Assembly: GCA_964473155.1 (NCBI GenBank)
Contig: CAYYNT010000025.1
Coordinates: forward strand, 1 to 51,124
Origin: JAJFUG01 sp964473155
GTDB lineage: Bacteria > Gemmatimonadota > Glassbacteria > GWA2-58-10
Length of the DNA stretch: 51,124 nucleotides
Direction of reading: 5' to 3'
Below the pieces are notes generated by a model. That model saw only the letters and a program-made list of their open reading frames with translations, was not told the DNA's origin and did no database searches. Below are positions 38,789 through 47,891 of the stretch, piece after piece. Made by a program: the position numbers and the translations under genes. Numbering within the stretch: position 1 is the first letter of the stretch; the number at the start of each line of letters is the position of its first letter.

Positions 38789-41700
38789 ATGGCTGACCTG
38801 AAAAACCTGCTTGACAGGCTGGACAATTCGCGTCCTTTCAACAGGGCTTTGGAACGTCTGTACGGCAAGGCGGGCGGCGATGCGGCAGAGGTGCGCCTGG
38901 GAAACCTGTTCGGCTCGGCCAGGAATTTTGTGGCCGCGGGCTTTCAGCAGCGCCGTCCGGGCGCAATGCTTTATGTGACCCGCGGAGCGCGTCAGGCGGA
39001 GAAGATCGAGGCGGACCTGCTCAATTTTCTGCCGGATGAGAGCGTAACGCTTTTCCCGCAGTGGGAAGTCCTTCCTTACGAGGATTCACGCCCGGAGCCG
39101 GGCATAGTCGGTCCGCGGATCGAGGCCCTCTCCCGCCTGATGCACATGGTCCCCGGAGTGACAGTCATCCCGGTGCGGGCGCTGTTGCAGCGCGTGGTGG
39201 CCCCTGGGGATTTCAGTCTACGGGAGACAAAGCTGAGCCTCGGCCAGGCGGTGGAACTGGATACTCTCCTGACCGAACTGGTGCGCATGGGGTTCACCAG
39301 GGAAGCCATGGTCGAGGAGGTGGGCACGTTCAGCGTGCGCGGAGGAATTCTCGACATATACGGCTACGACATGGATAACCCTGTGCGTATCGAGCTGTTC
39401 GGGGATGAGATCGCGGACATGCGCTGTTTCGAGATAGCGACACAGCGCTCGGTGGATAAGCTGGAACAGGTGCGGCTTCTGCCTGTGGCCGAGCCGTTCG
39501 ACTGGAAGCGTAACGGGGGACAGGGCGGCGCGGCGCGGCTGGGCGACCTGTTCGACTACCTGGCGCCGGGCAGCCTGGTGCTGTTCGATGAGCGGGAAAA
39601 GGTGCTGGAGGAGGCGGATCGTTTCTGGCAGGAGGTGCAGGAGCTTTACGGGCAGGCGGTTGAGCGCCGCGGGGCGGTTTTCCGCGCGCCCGGAGAGCTT
39701 TATCTGTCCGCCGGGGAACTTGAGGCCCGCCTTCAGGAGTTCCGCCGCGCCGACCTTTGCAGCCTGCACATTGCCGAGGGACCGGGCGAGGCGATCCGCT
39801 TTGACACGCGCGAGGCGCCCGCAGTGGACCGCAATGTGGACAACCTGCGTGGGCATCTGCGCCGGGAGCATGAGCGCGGCCGTCAGAACTGGATTCTCTG
39901 CGACACCACCGGCCAGCGCGAGCGGCTGGAGGAGCTTCTCGGCCCGAGCGCCGAGCTGGCCAGCCTGGCCCTGGGGAGCCTGGAGACAGGTTTCACCTGC
40001 CCGGACTGCGGGCTTGTGATCTACACGGACCACGAAATCTTCCGCCGTTTCCGTCACCTTCGGGGCCGCCGCAATTACAAGCGCGCGCCGTCTCTCGAGA
40101 ATTTTTCGAGCCTCAAGCCCGGCGACTTCGTGGTGCATATCGACTACGGAATCGGCAGGTTCCGCGGCCTGAAGAAAATCACCACCGAGAACGCCACCGT
40201 CGAGTGCCTCTGGCTGGAATATGCGGATGGCGATTTCCTGTACGTGCCGATGGACCAGCTCGGCCTGGTGGAGCGCTACAGCGCGGAGGACGGTCAGGCG
40301 CCCGCCCTGCACAAGATAGGCGGGACGCAATGGCTGCGGGTCAAGGCGCGCACCGTGAAGGCGATCCAGGACATGACCGACGAACTGATCACGGTTTACG
40401 CCAGACGGAAGGTGCGCGGCGGTTTCGCGTTCAGCGCGGACACCGGCTGGCAGCGGGACCTGGAGCGCTCTTTTGTTTACGAGGAAACCCCCGACCAGCT
40501 CAAGGCGATCGAGGAGATCAAGGCGGACATGCAGAAGAAAGCCTGCATGGACCGACTGCTGTGCGGCGATGTCGGGTTCGGCAAGACAGAAGTGGCCCTG
40601 CGCGCGGCGTTCAAAGCGGTGGAGGACGGCAAGCAGGTGGCGGTGCTGGTGCCGACCACGGTGCTGGCCCAGCAGCATTTTATCACTTTCAGCGAGCGCC
40701 TGGCCGATTTTCCGGTGCGGGTGGAGACGCTCAGCCGTTTCAAGGGGCCAAAGGAGCAGAAAGACATAATCAAGCGCCTGGCCTCCGGGGAGGTGGATAT
40801 AGTGATCGGCACGCACCGCCTGTTGAGCGGCGACGTGAAATTCAACGATCTGGGTCTGCTGGTGGTGGATGAGGAGCAGCGTTTCGGGGTGCGCCACAAG
40901 GAGCGCCTGAAGAAGCTGCGCAACGAGGTGGACACTCTGACCATGACCGCGACTCCCATCCCGCGCACCCTGCACATGAGCCTGATGGGCATCCGGGACC
41001 TGTCGCTGATCACCACTCCGCCGCAGGACCGTCTGCCGATCCATACGCGGGTATGCAGTTTCGACGAGGAGGTGATTGCCGAGGCGATCCGCCGCGAGCT
41101 TTCGCGCGACGGGCAGGTGTTTTTCGTGCACAACCGCGTCGGGTCGATCTTCGCGATGCACGAGTTCCTTCACCGCGTGGTGCCGGAATGCCGGATCGGA
41201 GTGGCCCACGGCCAGATGCCGGAGCGGGAGCTGGAAATGAGCATGCGGCGTTTTCAGGCGCGCGAGGTGGACGTTCTGCTCTCGACAATGATAATCGAAA
41301 ACGGGCTGGATTTCCCGAACGCCAATACGATAATAGTCAACCGCGCCGACTGTTTCGGTCTGGCGCAGCTATACCAGTTGCGCGGGCGCGTGGGACGCAG
41401 CTTCCACCGCGCCTATGCCTACCTCCTGGTGCCGCCGCAGAGGCTTCTGACAGACGATGCTGTCAAGCGGCTGCGCGTGCTGGAGGAATACACCGAATTG
41501 GGCAGCGGTTACGAAATCGCGATGCGCGACCTGGAGATGCGCGGCACGGGCAACCTTCTGGGCAGCCAGCAGCATGGGTTCATCAACGCCGTGGGTTTCG
41601 ACACCTACCTCAAGATGCTCAAAGAAGCGATCGCCAAGCTGGAGCAGAGCGGGCCGCGCCCGGAAGCCATGTCGGTGAAGGTGAACCTGGACCTTCCGGC

Positions 41701-42160
41701 TTATCTGCCGGATGAGTACGTTCCGGATCAGAAACAGAAGCTTGCTCTATACCGCAAGATAGCCGCAGCCGAGGACCCCGCTGTACTGGAAGAGGCGGCC
41801 CGGGAACTGCAGGACCGGTACGGTCCTCTGCCGGAGGCGGCGCGCAGCCTGCTGGACAAGATGCGCCTCCGCCTCTTCTCCGCCCGCCTGGGATTGGAGA
41901 ACGTATACATAGCCGATGGTTTCTGCAAACTGGATTTCTCCCGTCAGGCCAGGGTGCGTCTCAATCCGGTCTGCCGGGCGTTGGAGAGCGTGACCGGAGA
42001 CAAGGATGTCGTGAGCCTGAACCCGGTTTCAATAACCATCCGGCCGCAGTCAAAACAGAAAGCCTTCACGCAGATTATCGGCGCGATTGAGTTCATGTCT
42101 GTCCAGCCGGAGCGCTTTCTTGAGCCGGATTCTGCCATGCAACTGGAATCCGGGCGGTGA
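38789..42160 (+). CDS. mfd: Transcription-repair coupling factor Mfd
   Basis: 1123 residues, normal size. It displaces RNA polymerase stalled at DNA damage and recruits UvrA. From N to C there are the UvrB-like region (QWEVLPYEDSRPEPGIVGPRIEALSRL, VRGGILDIYG), the RNA polymerase interaction domain (GDFVVHIDYGIGRFRGL), and the translocase motor with Walker A GDVGFGKTEVAL (about 593-604), DEEQ, TATPIPRTLHMSL, HGQMPE and QLRGRVGRS. A C-terminal domain (PEAMSVKVNLDLPAYLPDEYV) masks UvrA binding. It appears to be transcribed alone. Confidence 0.97.
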   Translation: MADLKNLLDRLDNSRPFNRALERLYGKAGGDAAEVRLGNLFGSARNFVAAGFQQRRPGAMLYVTRGARQAEKIEADLLNFLPDESVTLFPQWEVLPYEDSRPEPGIVGPRIEALSRLMHMVPGVTVIPVRALLQRVVAPGDFSLRETKLSLGQAVELDTLLTELVRMGFTREAMVEEVGTFSVRGGILDIYGYDMDNPVRIELFGDEIADMRCFEIATQRSVDKLEQVRLLPVAEPFDWKRNGGQGGAARLGDLFDYLAPGSLVLFDEREKVLEEADRFWQEVQELYGQAVERRGAVFRAPGELYLSAGELEARLQEFRRADLCSLHIAEGPGEAIRFDTREAPAVDRNVDNLRGHLRREHERGRQNWILCDTTGQRERLEELLGPSAELASLALGSLETGFTCPDCGLVIYTDHEIFRRFRHLRGRRNYKRAPSLENFSSLKPGDFVVHIDYGIGRFRGLKKITTENATVECLWLEYADGDFLYVPMDQLGLVERYSAEDGQAPALHKIGGTQWLRVKARTVKAIQDMTDELITVYARRKVRGGFAFSADTGWQRDLERSFVYEETPDQLKAIEEIKADMQKKACMDRLLCGDVGFGKTEVALRAAFKAVEDGKQVAVLVPTTVLAQQHFITFSERLADFPVRVETLSRFKGPKEQKDIIKRLASGEVDIVIGTHRLLSGDVKFNDLGLLVVDEEQRFGVRHKERLKKLRNEVDTLTMTATPIPRTLHMSLMGIRDLSLITTPPQDRLPIHTRVCSFDEEVIAEAIRRELSRDGQVFFVHNRVGSIFAMHEFLHRVVPECRIGVAHGQMPERELEMSMRRFQAREVDVLLSTMIIENGLDFPNANTIIVNRADCFGLAQLYQLRGRVGRSFHRAYAYLLVPPQRLLTDDAVKRLRVLEEYTELGSGYEIAMRDLEMRGTGNLLGSQQHGFINAVGFDTYLKMLKEAIAKLEQSGPRPEAMSVKVNLDLPAYLPDEYVPDQKQKLALYRKIAAAEDPAVLEEAARELQDRYGPLPEAARSLLDKMRLRLFSARLGLENVYIADGFCKLDFSRQARVRLNPVCRALESVTGDKDVVSLNPVSITIRPQSKQKAFTQIIGAIEFMSVQPERFLEPDSAMQLESGR

Positions 42161-42381
42161 AAGCTTGATGAATTTGTGCTGCATTCGATTATCCTGCCAT
42201 GTGTCAGCTTTGTCCGAGGAGTGATTATTAAAGGCGATACCGGCTGTTATATCCTGCCGCACTTGATTTTTTTGCCATTTTAAAACGGATATGACAGGCC
42301 GGACCTCTTTTCTGCTGCTCAAGAATCTCTCTCTTGTTTATAATTTTCCCTCTCGCTTTGCAGGCCTTCCCGCACATCAGG

Positions 42382-42478
42382 TGTTACCTGTCCGGTCACA
42401 GGTGAGGTTTCAAAAATGGCAAGAAAAATATGTAAACTATTTTGGACACTTTTCTGAAACACTGGCATAGTTTCTGCT
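42382..42478 (+). promoter_or_regulatory. sigma54-like promoter with upstream operator/UAS of the double-HTH gene
   Basis: TGGCATAGTTTCTGCT at 42463-42478 has GG and GC exactly 10 bases apart, as sigma54 -24/-12 elements require, and differs from consensus at two positions. About 90-107 bases before the predicted start (near 42489) lies TGTTACctgtccgGTCACA (42382-42400), an inverted repeat at a distance typical of enhancer-binding-protein sites. A nearly identical copy lies upstream of ftsK. The rest of 42161-42545 has no gene; a 13-codon frame at 42416 is too short to support. Confidence 0.55.
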
Positions 42479-42545
42479 GTATAAACAAATGAACGATTAA
42501 TCAGCTCCGGTTAGACAACACATATGCTAACGGCGAGGAGAAGGT

Positions 42546-42902
42546 ATGAAGAAAGGACTATCAATGGCCCTGGAGCTGCTGGGACACAAGCTGCATGTCG
42601 GGTTTCAGATCAACCCGAACAACCGTAACTCTCTGAAGCGTCGTGATGACAAGGTTGTACGAGACTACCAGCAGGGTTATAGCGTAAAGCGGTTGGCCCA
42701 GAAGTATGACCTGACGGAGAACAGGATTTCCCAGATCCTGACATCCAGCGGGGCGCGTGAGCCCAAGTGGCGCAAGATGAGCGATGAAAAGCGTAAAGCT
42801 ATTTTCCAGCTTCAGCGCAAGGGCTTGTCAAAAGCTGAGATTGGCCGTCAGGTGGGAGTCTCCCGCGAGCGTGTGCGGCAGATTCTTCAACAGGGCGCAT
42901 GA
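42546..42902 (+). CDS. Small DNA-binding protein with two helix-turn-helix motifs
   Basis: 118 residues. Two copies of a sigma-region-4/resolvase-like HTH lie in tandem: YQQGYSVKRLAQKYDLTENRISQIL (about 41-65) and LQRKGLSKAEIGRQVGVSRERVRQIL (about 89-114). Both end in the RISQIL / RVRQIL recognition helix. There is no effector or catalytic domain. GAGGAGAAGG precedes the ATG. A strong terminator follows, so it is a single-gene unit, and the promoter looks sigma54-like. It could be a regulator or a nucleoid-type protein. I do not recognise a named family. Confidence 0.72.
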   Translation: MKKGLSMALELLGHKLHVGFQINPNNRNSLKRRDDKVVRDYQQGYSVKRLAQKYDLTENRISQILTSSGAREPKWRKMSDEKRKAIFQLQRKGLSKAEIGRQVGVSRERVRQILQQGA

Positions 42903-42928
42903 CAGGGATAACTCCCTGTAAGGAAAAG

Positions 42929-42956
42929 AAAAAGGACTCTCCGGAGTCCTTTTTTA
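42929..42956 (+). terminator. Rho-independent terminator of the double-HTH gene
   Basis: AAAAAGGACTC and GAGTCCTTTTT pair perfectly around TCCG, and the T run continues to 42955. Confidence 0.93.
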
Positions 42957-43036
42957 TTTGTCGAATCCTCATAAACATTTTACTATACTGATAGAGGAAA
43001 GATTACATGTTAAAATAAATATCGCGGGAGGACCGG

Positions 43037-43348
43037 GTGTCCATCTTCGAACAGAACGAGGAACTGCTGGAAAAGCTGGAGCAGGCTGAGGCCCTGGTCG
43101 AGAGAGCCCGCATAGACGGTGAAGCGTCCGAAGTGAACCGGGCGGAGGTGGCGGCCGAGATAAAAAGCTGCGTCGTCCGGCTGACCGAAAACATACGCGC
43201 CGCCGGAGATGATATCCAGAAGCTCGGCGGGGCGCTGGTAGTGCCGGACCTGATCGATGTGCTCCGGCGTTACAGCAGGGTGTTCGAAATAGAGGGGCTG
43301 GACGGGATTATCGAAAAGCTCGAAAAGCTGTGGGCGGCTGCGGGCTGA
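43037..43348 (+). CDS. Hypothetical helical protein
   Basis: 103 residues starting with GTG; GGGAGGA lies 5 bases upstream. It is charged, rich in Glu/Leu/Ala and without Cys clusters or a signal peptide. Heptad-like spacing (LLEKLEQAEALVERA... EIKSCVVRL) suggests a helical bundle or coiled coil. No family recognised. It converges on the 52-residue gene at 43364. Confidence 0.6.
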   Translation: MSIFEQNEELLEKLEQAEALVERARIDGEASEVNRAEVAAEIKSCVVRLTENIRAAGDDIQKLGGALVVPDLIDVLRRYSRVFEIEGLDGIIEKLEKLWAAAG

Positions 43349-43363
43349 TAACGCCATTCCCTG

Positions 43364-43522
43364 TCATGTGTTTTCCGTCGAAAGCAGGGCCAGCGCGGAG
43401 AATGCGCCGGTGATAAGGAAAAGGTCCTCGATAAGTTTCTTTTCCAGCGACCCGTGCGCCGCGTTGCGCCACGACTCAACCAGTTGTCTGACCTGCTCGT
43501 CTGTAAGCTTTACCTTTCTCAT
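43364..43522 (-). CDS. Hypothetical 52-residue protein
   Basis: The ATG at 43522 has GGAGG 7 bases upstream. The product opens MRKVKLTDEQVRQLVESWRNAA, a basic amphipathic helix, followed by a mildly hydrophobic end (DLFLITGAFSALALL). It overlaps nothing and its stop lies 16 bp from that of the convergent gene. The strong ribosome site and the codon pattern support it, but no family is recognised. Confidence 0.5.
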   Translation of the reverse strand: MRKVKLTDEQVRQLVESWRNAAHGSLEKKLIEDLFLITGAFSALALLSTENT

Positions 43523-43898
43523 ATTCCGCCTCCAGTCAAAGTTCACTCAAGGATAGAGCAAAATCCGTGCTATGCGAGCGTTCCGGGACCGTGCTGCGTA
43601 ATGCTTTATTAATCAACAGGATAAACGCGTGAGAATTGGGTCTGCTTCTTTTGCGGTAAGAAACGAGGATGCCTTAAAAGGGGTGTCAGAGACATAAAAA
43701 GACCATCGTTCATCAGAAGGAACAGGCGCAAAGAGCGGAACCTCGCCTTCTGTTCTCAAGCTGGCCGATTGTTCGATTTCGCACAGCCTGGCGCTGGATT
43801 GCACAATTTCGAACAGTCCGATGCGGCTATTGTTTTGTTGACAAAATGGGGTCTGGTTTTAAAACACAGGTCGGGTGAAATGTCCGGCCGGAGACAAG

Positions 43899-44016
43899 TG
43901 TTACCTGTGGAGTAACAGTGGTGGATTGCCAGGCCATCCCGTTCCGTTTCTCAAAATCGGGCGGGCGCTGTCAGTCTGGCGCGTGAATTGACAACCGGCG
44001 GTCCCGGCAGTACTTT
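43899..44016 (+). promoter_or_regulatory. ftsK upstream operator and sigma70-type promoter
   Basis: TGTTACctgtggaGTAACA (43899-43917) is a perfect 6 bp inverted repeat, sharing 17 of 21 positions with the site upstream of the double-HTH gene. Further down, TTGACA (43988-43993) and TACTTT (44011-44016) are spaced 17 bp and can serve ftsK. The rest of the 43523-44080 gap has no gene that I can support. Confidence 0.5.
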
Positions 44017-44080
44017 TCATGGCAATTCCAGTTTTATGCTCTCGGCATGCTTTTAAAGCCGTTCAGGCGAGGTTGAACTG

Positions 44081-46471
44081 ATGGCATCTTCAAGCCAGGA
44101 AAAGAAATCCGAAAAAAAATCGGACAGGAAAGAGGAGATTCTCGGTCTTGTTCTGATGGTCCTCGGGTTTCTCGCACTGCTGAGCGTTCTGCCGCAGCCG
44201 CTGGCCCGGCAGTTTTCGCCCCAGCCGTTGCCGGGCGCGGAGCTGACCAACGTCATGGGCCTGGCGGGCAAGCTGCTCAACGAGTCGCTCAAAGACCTCG
44301 TGGGGGTGTGGACTTATTCCCTGCCTCTGCTGCTGATGGTCTGGGGCTGGCGGGTGTTCCGGGGCAGGCCGTCTCCCGCAGCGGCCCGTCTGAGCCTGTT
44401 CCTGGGCCTGTCCGGTTTCGTGCTGATGGTTCTGGCGGCGCTGGGCGGTCAGGATGATTCCCTGCGCTCGTTCGACTGGAGCGGCGGCGGCCTCGGGTTC
44501 CGTCTTTCCACGCTTCTTGTGCTGTACATGGGACGTGTGGGTGCATGGACAGTTACTCTTGCCGTTCTGCTGATTATCCTGGTCGTGTTCACCGGCCTGA
44601 GCCTTCGCGCCGTGGCCGGCGGAGTGGGCGGAGCGCTGGCCTGGGCGGGACGCAATTTCAGGCCGCTTTTCGAGCGCAGGCCGGAAAAGGCCGCCCCCGC
44701 AGGAGCGGAGGGCCGGAAAGACAAAAAGCGGGTCAAGACCGCGGGCACAGAGGACAGCAAAGAGACGGCGGAGGCCCGCCGCGGCGTTAAAGGCCTGTCG
44801 GAAGAGGCCGGTTCGGATGAGATGGAGGAATTCGAGGCCGGTTCAGGGCTGGAGGGAAAAGTGGGCCGGGATGCGGCCAGACCGGGCCTGGAGAAAGAAG
44901 AAGACGATTCCGGCGAAGACGTTATGCCGAGGGCAGGCGCACCTGTGTCCGGAGTTTACGTACTCCCGTCGATAGAGTTGCTTGACCCGCCCGAGGAGAA
45001 CAAAAAGCTGGTCAGCCGCGAGGAGCTTGAAAAAATGGGCCGGGTGCTGATGTCCAAGCTGGCGGATTTCAGCGTGGAGGGAGAGCTTGTGGAAATATCC
45101 CGCGGCCCGCAGGTTTCGACTTTCGAGATTCGTCCCGCCCCGGGCGTGAAAGTGAACCGTATCTCGTCGCTGGCCGATGACCTGGCCATGGCCATGCGGG
45201 CCAAGCGTATCCGGATCGTGGCGCCCATTCCGGGCAAGGACGCCGTGGGCGTGGAGCTTCCCAACCCCACGCCGGAGCTGGTCCGCGCGCGCGAGGTTCT
45301 GGATTCCGAGGTGTTCCGGGGCAGCTCGATGATCCTGCCGATCGCCCTGGGCAAGGATCTGGAGGGGCGTATCCGCGTGACCGACCTGACCCGCATGCCG
45401 CACCTTCTGATAGCCGGGACAACCGGCAGCGGCAAGAGCGTGTGCATGAACCTGATCATCTCCAGCCTGATTTTCCGTCACGGCCCGGAGAAAGTGCGCC
45501 TGCTGATGGTCGATCCGAAGATGATCGAGCTGAACCTGTACAACGATATCCCGCACCTTCTGCACCCGGTGGTGACAGAGGCCAAGGAGGCGGCGCGAAT
45601 ACTTAAATGGGCCGTGCTGGAGATGGAAAGCCGCTACCGCCTGCTCAGCCGCAACAGCGTGCGGCATATCGAGGATTTCAACCGCCGGGTGGCCTCCGGA
45701 GCCGTGGTGCACACCCTGATGGAGGGCCAGACCGAGGCCGAGATCGCCGAGCTGCCGTATATCGTGGTGCTGGTGGACGAGTTGAGCGACCTGATGTGCA
45801 GCGACGTGAAGAACGAGATCGAGGGTTCGCTGGTCCGTCTGGCCCAGATGGCCCGCGCGGTGGGGATACACCTTGTGGTGGCGACCCAGAGGCCCTCGGT
45901 GGATGTTATCACCGGCCTGATCAAGGCCAATTTCCCCAGCCGTCTCAGTTTCCAGGTATACTCCAAGATAGATTCCCGCACGATCCTGGACATGTCCGGG
46001 GCGGAACAGCTCCTGCGCAACGGTGACATGCTGTTCATGCCCGCGGGCCAGGCCGACCCGGTGCGTATACAGGGGGCGTACCTTTCGAGTGAGGAGACCG
46101 AGCGCCTGGTGGGGCACTGGCGTCTCGAGGCGCGCCGGGTGCTGGAGGAATTGGATGGCGGCGGGGAAGGCCCGGAGGGGCTGCATCACCCGCCGAACAT
46201 ACTGCTCGACATGGATGAAGAGGGCGAGGAAGAGGACGCGGGCAGCGACGAGCGCGACAGCTTGTTCGACGAGGCGGCGAAGCTGGTGGTACGCCACCAG
46301 CAGGGCAGCACCTCGCTGATCCAGCGGCGGCTGAAAGTCGGTTACGCCCGGGCCGGGAGGATCGTGGACCAGTTGGAGCGGGCCGGGATACTGGGGCCGC
46401 CGGACGGGAGCAAGCCGCGCGAGGTGCTGATCGGTCCGGAGGACCTGGAGGATTACGGAGTGCGGAATTGA
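44081..46471 (+). CDS. ftsK: DNA translocase FtsK
   Basis: 796 residues. The N-terminal ~190 residues hold several membrane helices that anchor it at the division septum. A charged linker (about 200-290) is followed by the hexameric motor with LIAGTTGSGKSVCMNLI (Walker A, about 446-453) and YIVVLVDELSDLM (Walker B). The C-terminal gamma winged helix (LVVRHQQGSTSLIQRRLKVGYARAGRIVDQLE) reads chromosome polarity sequences. It moves chromosome ends through the septum for dimer resolution. It lies 12 bp upstream of lolA. Confidence 0.96.
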   Translation: MASSSQEKKSEKKSDRKEEILGLVLMVLGFLALLSVLPQPLARQFSPQPLPGAELTNVMGLAGKLLNESLKDLVGVWTYSLPLLLMVWGWRVFRGRPSPAAARLSLFLGLSGFVLMVLAALGGQDDSLRSFDWSGGGLGFRLSTLLVLYMGRVGAWTVTLAVLLIILVVFTGLSLRAVAGGVGGALAWAGRNFRPLFERRPEKAAPAGAEGRKDKKRVKTAGTEDSKETAEARRGVKGLSEEAGSDEMEEFEAGSGLEGKVGRDAARPGLEKEEDDSGEDVMPRAGAPVSGVYVLPSIELLDPPEENKKLVSREELEKMGRVLMSKLADFSVEGELVEISRGPQVSTFEIRPAPGVKVNRISSLADDLAMAMRAKRIRIVAPIPGKDAVGVELPNPTPELVRAREVLDSEVFRGSSMILPIALGKDLEGRIRVTDLTRMPHLLIAGTTGSGKSVCMNLIISSLIFRHGPEKVRLLMVDPKMIELNLYNDIPHLLHPVVTEAKEAARILKWAVLEMESRYRLLSRNSVRHIEDFNRRVASGAVVHTLMEGQTEAEIAELPYIVVLVDELSDLMCSDVKNEIEGSLVRLAQMARAVGIHLVVATQRPSVDVITGLIKANFPSRLSFQVYSKIDSRTILDMSGAEQLLRNGDMLFMPAGQADPVRIQGAYLSSEETERLVGHWRLEARRVLEELDGGGEGPEGLHHPPNILLDMDEEGEEEDAGSDERDSLFDEAAKLVVRHQQGSTSLIQRRLKVGYARAGRIVDQLERAGILGPPDGSKPREVLIGPEDLEDYGVRN

Positions 46472-46483
46472 TATGGAGAACGG

Positions 46484-47149
46484 ATGAAAATTACATTTAA
46501 GTGGTTGCTGGTTTTGTACATGCTTTGCCTGCCCGGTTACGGGATGGCCGCAAAGACTGAAGTCAAATTACAGGCCGTGCTGACCGGGATAGACCGCTAT
46601 TACGAGAGCGTAAGCTCTCTGACCGCCGCGTTCAGCCAGACCGTGGAGGTCCCGGTGCTGGAGAAAAGCGAGCGGTACGCGGGAAAGATGTATTTCCGGA
46701 AGCCGGACCTTATGCGCCTGGAGTACACCAGCCCGAAAGGGCAGCTTATGGTGGCGGATGGCCAGTATTACTGGTTCTTCCAGCCCCAGAACGACATTCC
46801 GCAGGCCATGCGCGCCCGGATGGACCGGGTGTCATCCGATGTGCCGCGCTACGTGCTTGGCGGGAACCTGGCCGCGCGTTTCGATGTCACCCTGGTGGGA
46901 CTGGAGAGCCGCGGTGGCGCGAACTGCTACGTCCTCGATCTGGCGCCGCGCAAGGCCAGCCCCTATTACCGCAACCTGCGCGCCTGGGTGGATGAGAGCA
47001 CGTTCGCCACGCGGGCCGTGCGCTATGAGGACGAAAGCGGGAATTTCAACACGTTTGACCTGACCGGCCTGAAAGAGAACGCTGCGATCGATGCGGGCAA
47101 GTTCAGGTTCAGCCCGCCACGGGGGACGCAGATTCTGGACGAGCAATGA
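46484..47149 (+). CDS. lolA: Outer-membrane lipoprotein carrier protein LolA
   Basis: 221 residues. A signal peptide (WLLVLYMLCLPGYGMAA) sends it to the periplasm, where LolA carries lipoproteins from the Lol transporter to the outer membrane. The fold landmarks are LTAAFSQTVEVPVLEKSERYAGKMYFRKPDLMRLEY (in overlapping parts), DGQYYWFFQPQNDIPQA, LGGNLAARFDV, and RYEDESGNFNTFDLTGLKEN near the C-terminus. GGAG lies before the ATG. It is cotranscribed with ftsK, an arrangement seen in other phyla, and ends at the terminator at 47210. Confidence 0.9.
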   Translation: MKITFKWLLVLYMLCLPGYGMAAKTEVKLQAVLTGIDRYYESVSSLTAAFSQTVEVPVLEKSERYAGKMYFRKPDLMRLEYTSPKGQLMVADGQYYWFFQPQNDIPQAMRARMDRVSSDVPRYVLGGNLAARFDVTLVGLESRGGANCYVLDLAPRKASPYYRNLRAWVDESTFATRAVRYEDESGNFNTFDLTGLKENAAIDAGKFRFSPPRGTQILDEQ

Positions 47150-47209
47150 GGACGGTGGAATGAAAGCCATGTCCGTAAGCAATTCAATCCGAAATATTAC
47201 GGGAACAGT

Positions 47210-47245
47210 CCGGCGGCGCGAGACAGCGTGTCCGCCGGTTTTTTT
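47210..47245 (+). terminator. Terminator of the ftsK-lolA operon
   Basis: CCGGCGG and CCGCCGG form a perfect stem around a 15-base loop, followed by TTTTTTT. Confidence 0.9.
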
Positions 47246-47291
47246 GTATACCGGCTGTCCCGCGCGGCGGTGCAGTTGAATCGAGCCAGGA

Positions 47292-47891
47292 ATGCCCCAG
47301 GCTGAGAACAACCCTGTAGAAGGTTTTGAGTACAAACCGCTGACCGCGGAGTGCTGGAAAAATTTCGAGCGCCTTTTCGGACCGCGGGGCGCCTGCGCCG
47401 GTTGCTGGTGCATGTGGTGGCGGCTTGACGCGGCGCAGTTCAACAGAGGCAAGGGCGAGGGCAACAACCTGGCGATGCGCGACCTGGTGCAATCCGGTCA
47501 TGTGCCGGGAATACTGGGCTATATCGACGGCGTCCCGGCGGGCTGGTGCTCGGTGGCCCCGCGCGGCGAGTTCCCCCGGCTGGCGCGCTCCCGCACGCTC
47601 AAACCGCTGGATGATACACCGGTCTGGAGCCTGGTCTGCCTGTTCGTGGAGCGCGCGCAACGCAGGAAAGGCCTTTCGGTGGCGCTGATCCGCGCGGCGC
47701 TCGAATACGCATCCGCCCGGGGCGCGCGGATCGTGGAGGCTTACCCGGTGATCCCGAAATCCGGCAAAGCAGCGGATGTTTTCATCTACACCGGCACGCT
47801 CAGCGCTTTCGAGCGGGCCGGGTTCAGCGTGGCGGCCCGCCCCAGCCCCAGCCGGGCCATTGTGCGTTACAGGATCGGTGGAACTGAATGA
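47292..47891 (+). CDS. GNAT family N-acetyltransferase
   Basis: 199 residues. The GNAT acetyl-CoA motif A region is WSLVCLFVERAQRRKGLSVALIRAAL (strand 4 and the R/Q-x-x-G/A-like loop), and the C-terminal part is FERAGFSVAAR. The N-terminal CAGCWCMWW is characteristic of a subgroup without known substrate. It overlaps the next gene by 4 bp (ATGA). Confidence 0.85.
   Translation: MPQAENNPVEGFEYKPLTAECWKNFERLFGPRGACAGCWCMWWRLDAAQFNRGKGEGNNLAMRDLVQSGHVPGILGYIDGVPAGWCSVAPRGEFPRLARSRTLKPLDDTPVWSLVCLFVERAQRRKGLSVALIRAALEYASARGARIVEAYPVIPKSGKAADVFIYTGTLSAFERAGFSVAARPSPSRAIVRYRIGGTE

Noticed and set aside
39218..41209. 663-codon minus-strand open frame inside mfd
   Set aside because: Mfd is unmistakable on the plus strand. 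The antisense frame is a by-product of GC-rich third positions.
42416..42457. 13-codon frame starting MARKIC before the double-HTH gene
   Set aside because: Too short, and it lies upstream of the predicted sigma54-like start, so it would not be in that transcript.
43613..43804. 63-codon minus-strand frame in the ftsK upstream gap
   Set aside because: No ribosome site, no family resemblance, and codon composition unlike the neighbours.
43976..43993. Possible sigma54 promoter for ftsK (TGGCGCG...TTGAC)
   Set aside because: The -24 part fits, but the invariant GC of the -12 part is GA. The overlapping sigma70 TTGACA with TACTTT is a better explanation.
47160..47279. 39-codon frame after lolA
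   Set aside because: It reads straight through the terminator hairpin and its T run.
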